Assembly: GCF_013369485.1 (NCBI RefSeq)
Contig: NZ_JABWEB010000001.1
Location: 558,001 to 622,000 of the forward strand
DNA: 64,000 bases
DNA from: Massilia sp. BJB1822
Lineage (GTDB): Bacteria; Pseudomonadota; Gammaproteobacteria; Burkholderiales; Burkholderiaceae_D
Direction of reading: 5' to 3'
The translations under genes and the position numbers were made by a program. How positions within the stretch are numbered: the stretch's first letter is position 1; the number at the start of each line of letters is the position of its first letter. Shown one piece after another: positions 34,916 through 43,036 of this stretch. The notes under the pieces are model-generated. The model ran no database searches and had not been told where the DNA came from. It worked only from the letters and a program-made list of their open reading frames with translations.

Positions 34916-35425
34916 TTACTGCTGGGCGTTGCGCAGCGGGACCAGGAAGCTGCGCTCGCAGACCATGAACTGCCGGCCGGGATGCACGAAGCCCTTGGTT
35001 TCCACCGTCACGATGCCGTCGCCGGGACGGGAGTCCGATTGGCGCTTGGCCACTACCCGCGTTTCGGCATAGATGGTGTCGCCGGCGAACACCGGCGAGA
35101 GGAAGCGCACATTGCTCCATCCCAGATTCGCCACGCCGCGCGCACTGGTGCTGGCCAGGCTCAGGCCACCGATGATGGCGAAGGTGATCAGGCTCGAGAC
35201 CAGGGGTTTCTTGAACTCCGTCTGCTCGCCATAGGCTGCATCGATGTGCAGCGGATGGGTGTTCATGCACAGCAGGGACATCCAGGTATTGTCCGCCTCC
35301 GAGATGGTGCGGCCGGGACGGTGCTCATAAATATCGCCGACGTCGAAATCCTCGTAGTACATGCCATGCGATTCGCGGTAACGCTGTCCATCGATATGTT
35401 CCAGGACACTGATGCTCTTTTTCAT
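34916..35425 (-). CDS. MaoC-family enoyl-CoA hydratase/dehydratase
   Basis: This is a 169-residue single hot-dog protein. The hydratase motif appears as NTHPLHIDAAYG, with Asp/His acting on 3-hydroxyacyl-CoA or enoyl-CoA, and preceding FDVGDIYEHRPGRTISEAD is typical of mesaconyl- or itaconyl-CoA hydratase relatives. The start overlaps the CoA lyase stop by 4 bp (ATGA). A lyase plus MaoC pair is known from itaconate, mesaconate and citramalate pathways, but no CoA-transferase is present here. It could run either as hydratase or dehydratase. Confidence 0.88.
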   Translation of the reverse strand: MKKSISVLEHIDGQRYRESHGMYYEDFDVGDIYEHRPGRTISEADNTWMSLLCMNTHPLHIDAAYGEQTEFKKPLVSSLITFAIIGGLSLASTSARGVANLGWSNVRFLSPVFAGDTIYAETRVVAKRQSDSRPGDGIVTVETKGFVHPGRQFMVCERSFLVPLRNAQQ

Positions 35426-36276
35426 TGACGTGCGTGCTCCGTGGTTAGACCTGCTTTTTGAATGACTTTTTGCGCGTATTTGGCGAACGGCGGGCCGATC
35501 ATCTGGCCCTGCACCGCGGCGATGCCGTGGGTGGAATCGTCGACCGAACGCACGACGGCGATGGCTTCGCGCAGCTCGGCCTCGGAGGGCGAGAAGGCGT
35601 GGTTGATGGAAGCAACCTGGGAGGGGTGGATGGCGATTTTGCCGGTAAAACCTAGATCCAGCGCGATTTCCAGTTCCTCCTGCAGGGAGGCCGCATCTTC
35701 AATGGCGAAACAGGGCGAGTCGATAGCATGTAACCCATTTCGCAAAGCGGCGACGGCGATCTGATATTTGATCTGGCCCAGCATGCGGCCCTTATTATTG
35801 ACGTGGATGCCGATTTCCGAAGAAATGTCGGCGGAACCCAGAATCAAACCGCGCAATTGTCCGCCAACGGCGCAAATTTCATCAATTGCTTTCAATCCTG
35901 CCAGCGTTTCGATAATGGCGAATATCTCCGCTTTACGGCCCATTTCATTTAGCAAATGGCAGGCCATGCGGATTTCCCCGGCCGATTCGACCTTGGGCAA
36001 TTGAATAATATCCACATCGAAATCATTTTCGGCCAGCAACATTATGTCGTGCAAGCCATTTCTAGTAGATAAAGCGTTGATACGTAAAGCATATTTTTTT
36101 TCATGGGAGAGACCCATTTGCTTTACCAGCTCTTCGCGTGCCGTCGGTTTCAAATGTTGTGGAACGGAATCTTCCAAATCAAAGAGACAGATATCGGCGT
36201 CGCACTGAATCGTGCGCTGAAGTAAATTCCCCCGGAAAGGAGAGGAGCACAGCCAGCTTCTGTAGACAGTATTCAT
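35422..36276 (-). CDS. HpcH/HpaI-CitE type CoA-ester lyase
   Basis: This 284-residue aldolase-like TIM-barrel enzyme cleaves or forms 3-hydroxyacyl-CoA such as malyl- or citramalyl-CoA. Motifs are CLFDLEDSVP (about 30-40, metal Asp/Glu), LRIN (Arg), LPKVESA, IETLAG (metal Glu), LGSADISSEIG (metal Asp) and GKIAIHPSQV. It is the first gene of the minus-strand run and overlaps the MaoC gene. The DNA here is visibly AT-richer than the flanks (runs such as CATATTTTTTTT on the coding complement), hinting at acquisition. The exact substrate is not evident. Confidence 0.88.
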   Translation of the reverse strand: MNTVYRSWLCSSPFRGNLLQRTIQCDADICLFDLEDSVPQHLKPTAREELVKQMGLSHEKKYALRINALSTRNGLHDIMLLAENDFDVDIIQLPKVESAGEIRMACHLLNEMGRKAEIFAIIETLAGLKAIDEICAVGGQLRGLILGSADISSEIGIHVNNKGRMLGQIKYQIAVAALRNGLHAIDSPCFAIEDAASLQEELEIALDLGFTGKIAIHPSQVASINHAFSPSEAELREAIAVVRSVDDSTHGIAAVQGQMIGPPFAKYAQKVIQKAGLTTEHARQ

Positions 36277-36300
36277 ACAAAACTCCTGACGTTAATCCTA

Positions 36301-36315
36301 CGTTGAAATTCAACG
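36301..36315. promoter_or_regulatory. 15-bp palindrome upstream of the CoA-lyase gene
   Basis: CGTTGAA-A-TTCAACG, centred about 32 bp before the start codon, is a candidate operator. The surrounding 36277-36527 gap is strongly AT-rich. It also holds a second inverted repeat, AAATGTCT/AGACATTT at 36449-36470, and no gene I can see. Confidence 0.4.
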
Positions 36316-36527
36316 GTGACGGAAAGATAGCTGGCTCAATAAGCCGTGTCAACGAAGTTTTATATCAATTTGTCTATATTTTGTAATAATCAATTATAAA
36401 TAGTCACGCATTATCACTGAAATGTCAGAGAAAAAACTTTTAATTTGGAAATGTCTTATATGAGACATTTTTGTTAAGAAATATTTTTTCTGCTATTAGG
36501 ATATTTTTATTTCCCAATGGATTAATT

Positions 36528-37454
36528 TCATGCGCTAAAACCCGGCGCCAGCACGCGTTCCCAGGCTGGCTGCTGCCAGCAGCCGGACAGATATTCGACG
36601 ATGGCGCGCACTTTCTCGGAACGGTGGCGGTCTTGCGGGTACAGGGCGTAGATGTAGTCGTCCGCCAGTTTGAAGTGCGGCAGGATCTGCAGCCGGCCGT
36701 CGCGGATCGCTTCCCAGGCCAGGAACAGCGGCTGCACCGAAATACCCAGGCCGGCGCAGGCGGCATCGCGCGTGGCTTCGCCGTTATTGACGATGAAACG
36801 GGCGCTGATCGGGGCCGAGCGGATCTCGCCGTTGGGCCGTTCGAACTGCCAGAGCTGGTTGGGATTCACGGTCAGGTAGTGGATGCAGTCGTGGTCGCGC
36901 AATTCCTCCGGCGTGGCCGGCATGCCTTTGCGCCGCGCGTATTCCGGACTGCAGACCAAGACGCGGCGGCTGATGCCCAGCTTGCGGCCGATTAGCGAAG
37001 AGTCGCCGGGCCGTCCGATGCGTATGCCCAGGTCGAAGCCTTCGGTCTGCAAGTCGGTGCGCTGGTCGTTGAGCGAGAGCGCCACCTGCAATTGCGCGTG
37101 CCGCCGCAAAAACGGATATAGCGCCGGCCCCAGATGCATGGTGCCGAAACTCATGGGCGCGGAAATGCGGATGGCGCCCGTCAGCCGGCCGCCGCTCTTG
37201 GTCACGTCTTCCACCGCGCCATCCAGGTCGATCAGGATGCTGCGCGTTTTTTCGTAAAAGGCCTGGCCCACATCGGTGGGCGTCAGGCGGCGCGTGGAGC
37301 GGTGCAGCAGCTTGGCGCCCAGCGCCTGTTCCAGATCCTGCACGCGCTTGCTGACCACCGACTTGGTCACGCCCAGCACCCGCGCCGCCTCGGTAAAACT
37401 GCCCGTCTCCAGCACTTTGACGAAGGCTTCGATCCACGGGAATTGGTAATTCAT
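36528..37454 (-). CDS. LysR-family transcriptional regulator
   Basis: This is a 308-residue LTTR. The N-terminal winged helix (WIEAFVKVLETGSFTEAARVLGVTKSVVSKRVQDLEQALG) is followed by the substrate-binding domain typical of the DsdC/AaeR-like group (ISAPMSFGTMHLGPALYPFL, SLNDQRTDLQTEGFDLGIRIG, CIHYLTVNP). ATG 37454 has GGAG upstream; the frame extends ten codons further without support. It is divergent from the alcohol dehydrogenase gene with inverted repeats between, so it probably controls that operon. It may also act on the lyase cluster just downstream. Confidence 0.92.
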   Translation of the reverse strand: MNYQFPWIEAFVKVLETGSFTEAARVLGVTKSVVSKRVQDLEQALGAKLLHRSTRRLTPTDVGQAFYEKTRSILIDLDGAVEDVTKSGGRLTGAIRISAPMSFGTMHLGPALYPFLRRHAQLQVALSLNDQRTDLQTEGFDLGIRIGRPGDSSLIGRKLGISRRVLVCSPEYARRKGMPATPEELRDHDCIHYLTVNPNQLWQFERPNGEIRSAPISARFIVNNGEATRDAACAGLGISVQPLFLAWEAIRDGRLQILPHFKLADDYIYALYPQDRHRSEKVRAIVEYLSGCWQQPAWERVLAPGFSA

Positions 37455-37483
37455 TGTTCGCTCCAGACTGACATAAGGTTTCA

Positions 37484-37525
37484 AGAATCGAGGATTGTTT
37501 GCTCAAATGGCCGATTCTACAATCC
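37484..37525. promoter_or_regulatory. Interleaved inverted repeats in the LysR/ADH divergent promoter
   Basis: AGAATCG (37484-37490) and GGATTGT (37492-37498) are each repeated inverted as CGATTCT (37512-37518) and ACAATCC (37519-37525). The two pairs interleave within a 104-bp divergent region, as expected for LysR-type binding sites. Confidence 0.5.
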
Positions 37526-37558
37526 GCTGCGCCGACTCACGCAATGAAAGGGAGACAA

Positions 37559-38659
37559 ATGAAAATACGAGCCGCCTTGGCGGGCCGCGCCGCGGAACCG
37601 TTTCGCCTGGCCGACCTGACGCTGGACGATCCACGCGACGATGAAGTGCTGGTGCGCGTGGTCGCCACCGGTATCTGCCACACCGACCTCGCCGTGCGCG
37701 ACCAGCACATCGCCACGCCGCTGCCCATCGTGCTCGGTCATGAGGGCGCGGGCATCGTCGAGCGCGTGGGGGCGCGGGTGAGCAAGGTGGCGGTGGGCGA
37801 CCATGTGGTGCTGAGCCTGGGCGCCTGCGGCGTCTGCGAGAAATGCCGCAGCGGCCTGCCCACCTACTGCGTGCACCATGTGGCGCTGAATTTCGGCGGC
37901 GCGCGCCTGGATGGTTCGACCTGCCTGCACCACGGCATGTATGAGGTGCACAGCCATTTCTTCTGCCAGTCATCCTTTGCCACGCGCGCCATCGCGCCGG
38001 CCAGTTCGGTGGTGAAGGTGCCGAAGGGTGTGCCGCTTGAGTTTCTCGGCCCCTTCGCTTGCGGCATCATGACCGGCGCCGGGGCGGTGATGAATACCCT
38101 GCGGCCCGCGCCGGGCAGCACGCTGGCCGTTTTCGGCACCGGCGCCGTGGGTCTGGCCGCCATCATGGCCGCCCGCGTTGCAGGCTGCGCCGCCATCATC
38201 GCGGTGGATATCAAGGACAGCCGCCTCGATCTGGCGCGCGAACTGGGCGCCACCCATACCGTCAACGGCAGCAAGGAGGACGCCGTGGCGCGCATCCGCG
38301 GCATCACTGACGGCGGCGTGCACGGCGCCGTCGAATCGACCGGGGTGACGCGGGTGATGACGGAGGCCGTCGACGCGCTGGCGGAAAACGGCGTGTGCGT
38401 GATCACGGGCGCGCCGCCGGCCGGCTCGCGCTTTGACATCGACTTATGGCATTTGCTGCGTGGTCGCGTGGTGCGCGGCAGCGTGATGGGCGACGCCGTG
38501 CCCGACGTCTTCATTCCGCGCCTGGTGGAACTGTTCCGCCAGGGGCGCTTCCCGGCCGACCGCATGATGAAGGTGTATGAGCTGGAGCAGATCAACCAGG
38601 CCGCCGAAGACGCCTTGTCCGGCGCCACCGTCAAAGCCCTGCTGCGCATGCCGCACTGA
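37559..38659 (+). CDS. Zinc-dependent alcohol dehydrogenase (aryl-alcohol type)
   Basis: This is a 366-residue MDR-family dehydrogenase. Catalytic zinc ligands are Cys in TGICHTD and His-Glu in LGHEGAG; the structural zinc site is CGVCEKCRSGLPTYC. The Rossmann motif is GTGAVGLAA, with Asp in VDIKDSR favouring NAD. Overall resemblance is to benzyl/aryl-alcohol dehydrogenases such as XylB/AreB. The start is ATG 37559 behind GGGAG. It is the first gene of a pair with the GMC oxidoreductase (27 bp gap), which suggests oxidation of an alcohol to aldehyde and beyond. Confidence 0.9.
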   Translation: MKIRAALAGRAAEPFRLADLTLDDPRDDEVLVRVVATGICHTDLAVRDQHIATPLPIVLGHEGAGIVERVGARVSKVAVGDHVVLSLGACGVCEKCRSGLPTYCVHHVALNFGGARLDGSTCLHHGMYEVHSHFFCQSSFATRAIAPASSVVKVPKGVPLEFLGPFACGIMTGAGAVMNTLRPAPGSTLAVFGTGAVGLAAIMAARVAGCAAIIAVDIKDSRLDLARELGATHTVNGSKEDAVARIRGITDGGVHGAVESTGVTRVMTEAVDALAENGVCVITGAPPAGSRFDIDLWHLLRGRVVRGSVMGDAVPDVFIPRLVELFRQGRFPADRMMKVYELEQINQAAEDALSGATVKALLRMPH

Positions 38660-38686
38660 TTTTTCTGACCACCCTGAGAGAGAACC

Positions 38687-40207
38687 ATGAGCGATACTGC
38701 ATTCGACTACATCATCGTTGGCGGCGGCTCGGCCGGCGCCGTGCTGGCTGCGCGCCTGAGCGAGAAGCCGGAGCGGCGCGTGCTGCTGCTGGAAGCGGGC
38801 CAGAGTTTCGACCCGCATGAATATCCGGAGCTGATCTACAACAGCAATATCGTGGCCGCCAACGGCGATGCGCGCTACGAGTGGGGCTACCACGCCATCC
38901 CCGGCCCGCATGACAATCCGATCTACACGCCGCGCGGCAAGGTGGTGGGCGGCAGCTCCGCCATCAACGCCGCCGTGGCCTGCCGCGCCACGCCTTACTG
39001 CTTCGATTTATGGGAGAAGGCCGGGGTAGATGGCTGGTCCTTCGAGGAAGTGCTGCCCTACTATAAAAAAATGGAGAGCAGCCAGCATGGCGAGGAGCGC
39101 TGGCATGGCCGCAGCGGGCCTCTCCCCATCCACCAGATGTCGCGCGCCGCCATCTCGCCGGTGCAGTGCGCCATGGTCGATGCGGCGCTGGAGCTGGGCT
39201 ACGCGGCGGTGGACGATTTCAATTCGGACCAGAATAATGGCGCCGGGCCGAATCCCATGAACATCGTCAACGGCGTGCGCGTGAACACCGGCATGGCCTA
39301 TCTGACGCATGCGGTGCGTTTGCGGCCCAACCTGAAGATACAGCCGCTCTGCCTGGTGGACCGGGTGCGTTTCGATGGCCGCAAGGCGGTGGCCGTGGTG
39401 CTGGCGGATGGACATGAGATCGGCGCGCGCGAAATCATCCTGAGCGCCGGGGCTTACGGCAGCACGGCCATCCTGCTGCGTTCGGGCATCGGCCCCAAAG
39501 CGCATCTGGAAGAACTGGGCATTCCGCTGCTGCGCGAGGCGGCGGTCGGCACGCATCTGCGTGATCATCCCTTCTATTGGATGAATTTCGCCGGCGTGCC
39601 GGAATTGAAGGGACAGGAAAAGCCGGTGGTCGGCGCCCAGCTGTGGACCAATTCCAGCCATGCTTCGTCGGATAAGGAACTGGATATCGCCATCTCGCCT
39701 TCGCATCTGCTGGATGGCGGCGTCAGTCCGACCGGCGTCGCCTTCACCCTGGGGCTGGAATTGATGAACGCCAAGTCCGTGGGCTGGGTCAGACTGGCCA
39801 GCCGCGACCCGGCGCAGGCGCCCCTCATCAACTTCAACCATCTGGATGATCCGGACGATATGCGGCGCATGGTGGAGTGTTTCCGCCTGGCGCGCAAGCT
39901 GGCGGCCACCGGACCGCTGGCCAAGCTGACCGTGGCGGAGATCTTCCCCGGTCCCGGGGTGGAAAGCGATGCCGAGATCGAGCAAGCCTTGCTGAAGGCC
40001 GTTTCCACCATCCAGCATCCCTGCGCCACGGCGCGCATGGGCCGGCCGGACGATCCGCTTGCCGTGGTCGATGCTGCGGCGCGCGTCTACGGCGTGGAGG
40101 GCTTGCGCGTGATCGATGCTTCGATCTTCCCGGACATCCCGCTGATCAACCTGAATCCCACCGTGATCATGATGGCCGAAAAGCTGTATGCCGAGCACCT
40201 GGCTTGA
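38687..40207 (+). CDS. GMC-family FAD-dependent oxidoreductase (choline dehydrogenase-like)
   Basis: This is a 506-residue flavoenzyme. The ADP-binding GGGSAGAVLAARLSE is at 13-27, with LLLEAG closing the Rossmann fold. The GMC signature 1 PRGKVVGGSSAINAAV is at about 84-99, and signature 2 GAYGSTAILLRSGIGP. The active-site His lies in IQHPCATARMG and the second catalytic residue in NLNPTVIM. It oxidises alcohols to aldehydes using FAD. Co-transcribed with the alcohol dehydrogenase behind a LysR-controlled promoter. Its TGA abuts the convergent nnrS stop. Confidence 0.92.
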   Translation: MSDTAFDYIIVGGGSAGAVLAARLSEKPERRVLLLEAGQSFDPHEYPELIYNSNIVAANGDARYEWGYHAIPGPHDNPIYTPRGKVVGGSSAINAAVACRATPYCFDLWEKAGVDGWSFEEVLPYYKKMESSQHGEERWHGRSGPLPIHQMSRAAISPVQCAMVDAALELGYAAVDDFNSDQNNGAGPNPMNIVNGVRVNTGMAYLTHAVRLRPNLKIQPLCLVDRVRFDGRKAVAVVLADGHEIGAREIILSAGAYGSTAILLRSGIGPKAHLEELGIPLLREAAVGTHLRDHPFYWMNFAGVPELKGQEKPVVGAQLWTNSSHASSDKELDIAISPSHLLDGGVSPTGVAFTLGLELMNAKSVGWVRLASRDPAQAPLINFNHLDDPDDMRRMVECFRLARKLAATGPLAKLTVAEIFPGPGVESDAEIEQALLKAVSTIQHPCATARMGRPDDPLAVVDAAARVYGVEGLRVIDASIFPDIPLINLNPTVIMMAEKLYAEHLA

Positions 40208-41422
40208 TCAAGCCTCTCCGGCCGGACCGGCGCAGCCCTGCGCCTGGTCCGGTCTTGCTCGCGCCAGGATGGGCCAGAAGTAGCGCAGGTAGAGTGCGAA
40301 GGCAGCAAGCCACAACAGGCCGGATAAGGCCAGCAGGCTGGCGGCCAGCGTTCCTGCCTGCGGCAGGCCCGCCGCATAGCGCAGCAGCGTTGCCAGGATG
40401 ATGGTGGCGGCCGCCAGCGGCACCCAGGCGCGCCGCTCCGGCCAGTGTCCGGCGTGGCTGCGGCCTGCGATGCACATCACGCTCAGGATGGCGAGGCTGA
40501 TGGCGCCCGCCATCAGCAGGTGGCGTCCGGCCGATACCGGCCAGGGCGCGCCCAGCAGGCTGGCGCCCATGGCGCCGAAACCGAGCGCCATCAGCCAGTA
40601 CACGGCATACAGCATCAGCGGCCAGCGGCGGAACAGGGGCATGCCCACATGCCAGTCGTTGAGCAGATTGAGCATGGCGGCGCTGGCGGCCAGGGCCAGC
40701 CAGCCGGCGACGGCATTCCCCGGCAAGAAGAATTCCGCCGCCGTGCACAGCGTAATGGCGAAGGTGGCGAGATTGCGCCGCGGCGGCCGCGCCAGATAGG
40801 CCGCGCCGCTGTCATCGTCGCCATCCACGCCGCTGTTCACGATGCGCATGGAGACGCGGCTGACCGTCATCACGATCAGTACCATCAGCACGCCATTGGC
40901 CGCATACAGCCAGGGCAATGCCGCCGCACCGCGCGCCAGGGCGATAAAGAAGCCGGCATCGGCGGCGGCCAATGCCGCCAGCGCGTAGAGGAAGCTCAGA
41001 TGGCGGCGGCCGGGATCGCGCCATATCGGCGGCGCCAGCAGCCACAATAGCCAGAGCGGCAGGGCGGCATTCAGCACGGCGGCCGGCCAGACGCCAAGCC
41101 ACGGCGAAAGCAGGAAGGCGAGGCGGGCGCCCAGCCACAGCAGGCTCAGTTCGAACAGCGTGCCGCCGCCATAGCCCGGCGCGCCGGTGAATTCCGGCAC
41201 GGCCGTGAGCAGGAAGCCGGCCACGGAAGCCATGGCAAAACCGTACAGCATTTCGTGGGCGTGCCACTGCAGCGCGCCGCCTGTCACATCGGGCATGGGC
41301 AGCCAGCCGGCCAGCGTCGCCAGCCAGGCAGCCATGGCCAGCACGCCCCAGCCGGCCGTGAACAGGAAGAAGGGACGGAAGCCGCACAGGAAGAGCGGAT
41401 GCGCCTGCAGCGGACGTGGCAT
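40208..41422 (-). CDS. NnrS family membrane protein
   Basis: This is a 404-residue protein with about twelve transmembrane helices. It matches NnrS: LFLCGFRPFFLFTAGWG, GALQWHAHEMLYGFAMASVAGFLLTAVPEFTG (His-rich heme/copper-site region), and MTVSRVSMRIVNSG. NnrS proteins are heme- and copper-containing and protect against nitric-oxide stress. I start at ATG 41422; open codons upstream overlap the ATPase gene. It starts 4 bp after the ABC ATPase stop, so it is the last gene of the long minus-strand iron/tetrapyrrole run. Confidence 0.9.
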   Translation of the reverse strand: MPRPLQAHPLFLCGFRPFFLFTAGWGVLAMAAWLATLAGWLPMPDVTGGALQWHAHEMLYGFAMASVAGFLLTAVPEFTGAPGYGGGTLFELSLLWLGARLAFLLSPWLGVWPAAVLNAALPLWLLWLLAPPIWRDPGRRHLSFLYALAALAAADAGFFIALARGAAALPWLYAANGVLMVLIVMTVSRVSMRIVNSGVDGDDDSGAAYLARPPRRNLATFAITLCTAAEFFLPGNAVAGWLALAASAAMLNLLNDWHVGMPLFRRWPLMLYAVYWLMALGFGAMGASLLGAPWPVSAGRHLLMAGAISLAILSVMCIAGRSHAGHWPERRAWVPLAAATIILATLLRYAAGLPQAGTLAASLLALSGLLWLAAFALYLRYFWPILARARPDQAQGCAGPAGEA

Positions 41423-41426
41423 GAAA

Positions 41427-42248
41427 TCAGGCACAGCGCATCTCCCTGCGGCGTGCCGGCTTGTCTTCGCGCGCGCTGGCAATGCCATCGCCGCTCTCGT
41501 CATCAGAAGAGAGCATGGCGCGGCCAAGGCCGAAGCCGGCGCGCACTTCCGGTTCCTGCATCAATTTGGCCGTGGTGCGGTAGACCCAGCCATCGTCGCG
41601 CTCATGCTGCGGACGGCTCAGGGTGAAGGTGCGCACGATGCGTCCCGGCGCGGCGGCCATCATGGCAATGCGGTCGGCCAGGCGCACGGCTTCCATCAGG
41701 TCATGGGTGATCATCAGCACGGCGCTGCCGCGCTGCGCCTGCTGCTCGAGCAGCAGGACGTATAGTTCCATCTTCAAGCCGACGTCCAGCGCGGAGAAGG
41801 GCTCGTCGAGCAGCAGCAGGTCCGGTTCCAGCGCCAGCGCGCGCGCCAGCGCCACGCGGCTTTGCATGCCGCCGGACAGGGCGTGCGGGAATTTGTCCAG
41901 ATCGGCGGCAGCCAGTCCCAGCTTGCCGCCCAGATCGGCGGCGCGCGCTTCGCGTTCGCTGCGAGGCATGCCGCGCGCCTTCAGGCCCAGGGCGATATTG
42001 TCGCGCGCCGTTTTCCAGGGCAGCAGGCGCGGTTGCTGGAACATATAGGCCATGCTGGTGAAACTGTTTTCGATGCGTCCTTCGCGCGGCTGCAGCAGGC
42101 CGGCGATCAGGTTCAGCAAGGTGGTCTTGCCGCAGCCCGATGGACCGACCAGGGCCAGCGACTCGCCCGCCTCCAGCGTCAGGCCGATATCGGCCAGCAC
42201 CTCGTCCAGCGCGAAGCTGTGGTTCAGTTCTTCGATGGCGAGCTTCAT
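41427..42248 (-). CDS. ABC transporter ATPase (NitT/TauT type)
   Basis: This 273-residue ATPase energises the adjacent permease. Walker A is GPSGCGKTT, the Q-loop MFQQPRLLPW, the signature LSGGMQSRVALARAL, Walker B LLLLDEPFSALD and the H-loop ITHD. It resembles SsuB/TauB/NrtD proteins. The frame extends far upstream only as a shadow; ATG 42248 overlaps the permease stop (ATGA). The C-terminal 40 residues (SSDDESGDGIASAREDKPARRREM) are an uncommon charged tail. Confidence 0.93.
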   Translation of the reverse strand: MKLAIEELNHSFALDEVLADIGLTLEAGESLALVGPSGCGKTTLLNLIAGLLQPREGRIENSFTSMAYMFQQPRLLPWKTARDNIALGLKARGMPRSEREARAADLGGKLGLAAADLDKFPHALSGGMQSRVALARALALEPDLLLLDEPFSALDVGLKMELYVLLLEQQAQRGSAVLMITHDLMEAVRLADRIAMMAAAPGRIVRTFTLSRPQHERDDGWVYRTTAKLMQEPEVRAGFGLGRAMLSSDDESGDGIASAREDKPARRREMRCA

Positions 42249-43036
42249 GATGTGGCCTCGCGCCAGCGCTCTACTTCGCGCTTGATGGGTTCCAGCAGCA
42301 GGTATTCCACCGCCAGCAGCAGGCCAAGCACGGCCACCACCCAGGCCAGCGATGCCGCCGTGTCCAGATGCGAGCGCGTGACGGCCAGCGCCGCGCCGAC
42401 GCCGTCGGCCGTGGCCAGGAGTTCGGCCATGACGGCGATCTTCCACGACATGCCGAGCGCCGTGATCCAGGAAGGGAAGAGGTAGGACAGCACATGCGGC
42501 AGATACACGTCGAACAAGGTCATGCCCAGCGGCAGGCGATAGGCGCGCGCCACGTCCTTGAGCTGGCGGTCCAGGGTGCGCGTGCCTTGCAGCGCCCCGG
42601 CGAAGATGACCGGGAAGCAGGCCACGAAGACGGTGAACACCGGCGTGGCGTCGCCCGCGCCGAACCACAGCAGGGCCAGCACCAGCCAGGCGATCGGCGG
42701 CATGCCGACCAGCAGGGTGACAATGGGACGCGACACCATGGCCGTGGTCATGGAAAGTCCCGCCACCAGGCCCAAGGTGCTGCCCGCCGCCACCGACAGC
42801 GCGAAGCCGGCCAGCGAACGGCGCGCGGTCGCCCACAGTTCCGGCCACGCGGCGCCCGAGGCCAGCAGCTCGGCCAAGGTGGCAAAGGCTTGCTGCGGGC
42901 CGGGCAGGATCAGCGCGCCGTACACCTGCGCGCCCCATTCCCACAGCGCGAGAAACAGACACAGACTGGCGATGGCGCCCCAGCCGCTCCATAGGTAAGC
43001 GGGGATGCCATACAGCCAGTCGCGCAGGAGTCTCAT
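42245..43036 (-). CDS. ABC transporter permease (NitT/TauT type)
   Basis: This is a 263-residue inner-membrane permease with about six helices. It carries the BPD_transp_1 coupling loop (LQGTRTLDRQLKDVARAYRLP...FDVYLPHVLSYLFPSWITALGMSWKIAVMAELLA), equivalent to the EAA motif of SsuC/TauC. It overlaps both the ATPase start and the binding-protein stop by 4 bp, so the three are translationally coupled. The substrate is unknown. Confidence 0.92.
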   Translation of the reverse strand: MRLLRDWLYGIPAYLWSGWGAIASLCLFLALWEWGAQVYGALILPGPQQAFATLAELLASGAAWPELWATARRSLAGFALSVAAGSTLGLVAGLSMTTAMVSRPIVTLLVGMPPIAWLVLALLWFGAGDATPVFTVFVACFPVIFAGALQGTRTLDRQLKDVARAYRLPLGMTLFDVYLPHVLSYLFPSWITALGMSWKIAVMAELLATADGVGAALAVTRSHLDTAASLAWVVAVLGLLLAVEYLLLEPIKREVERWREATS

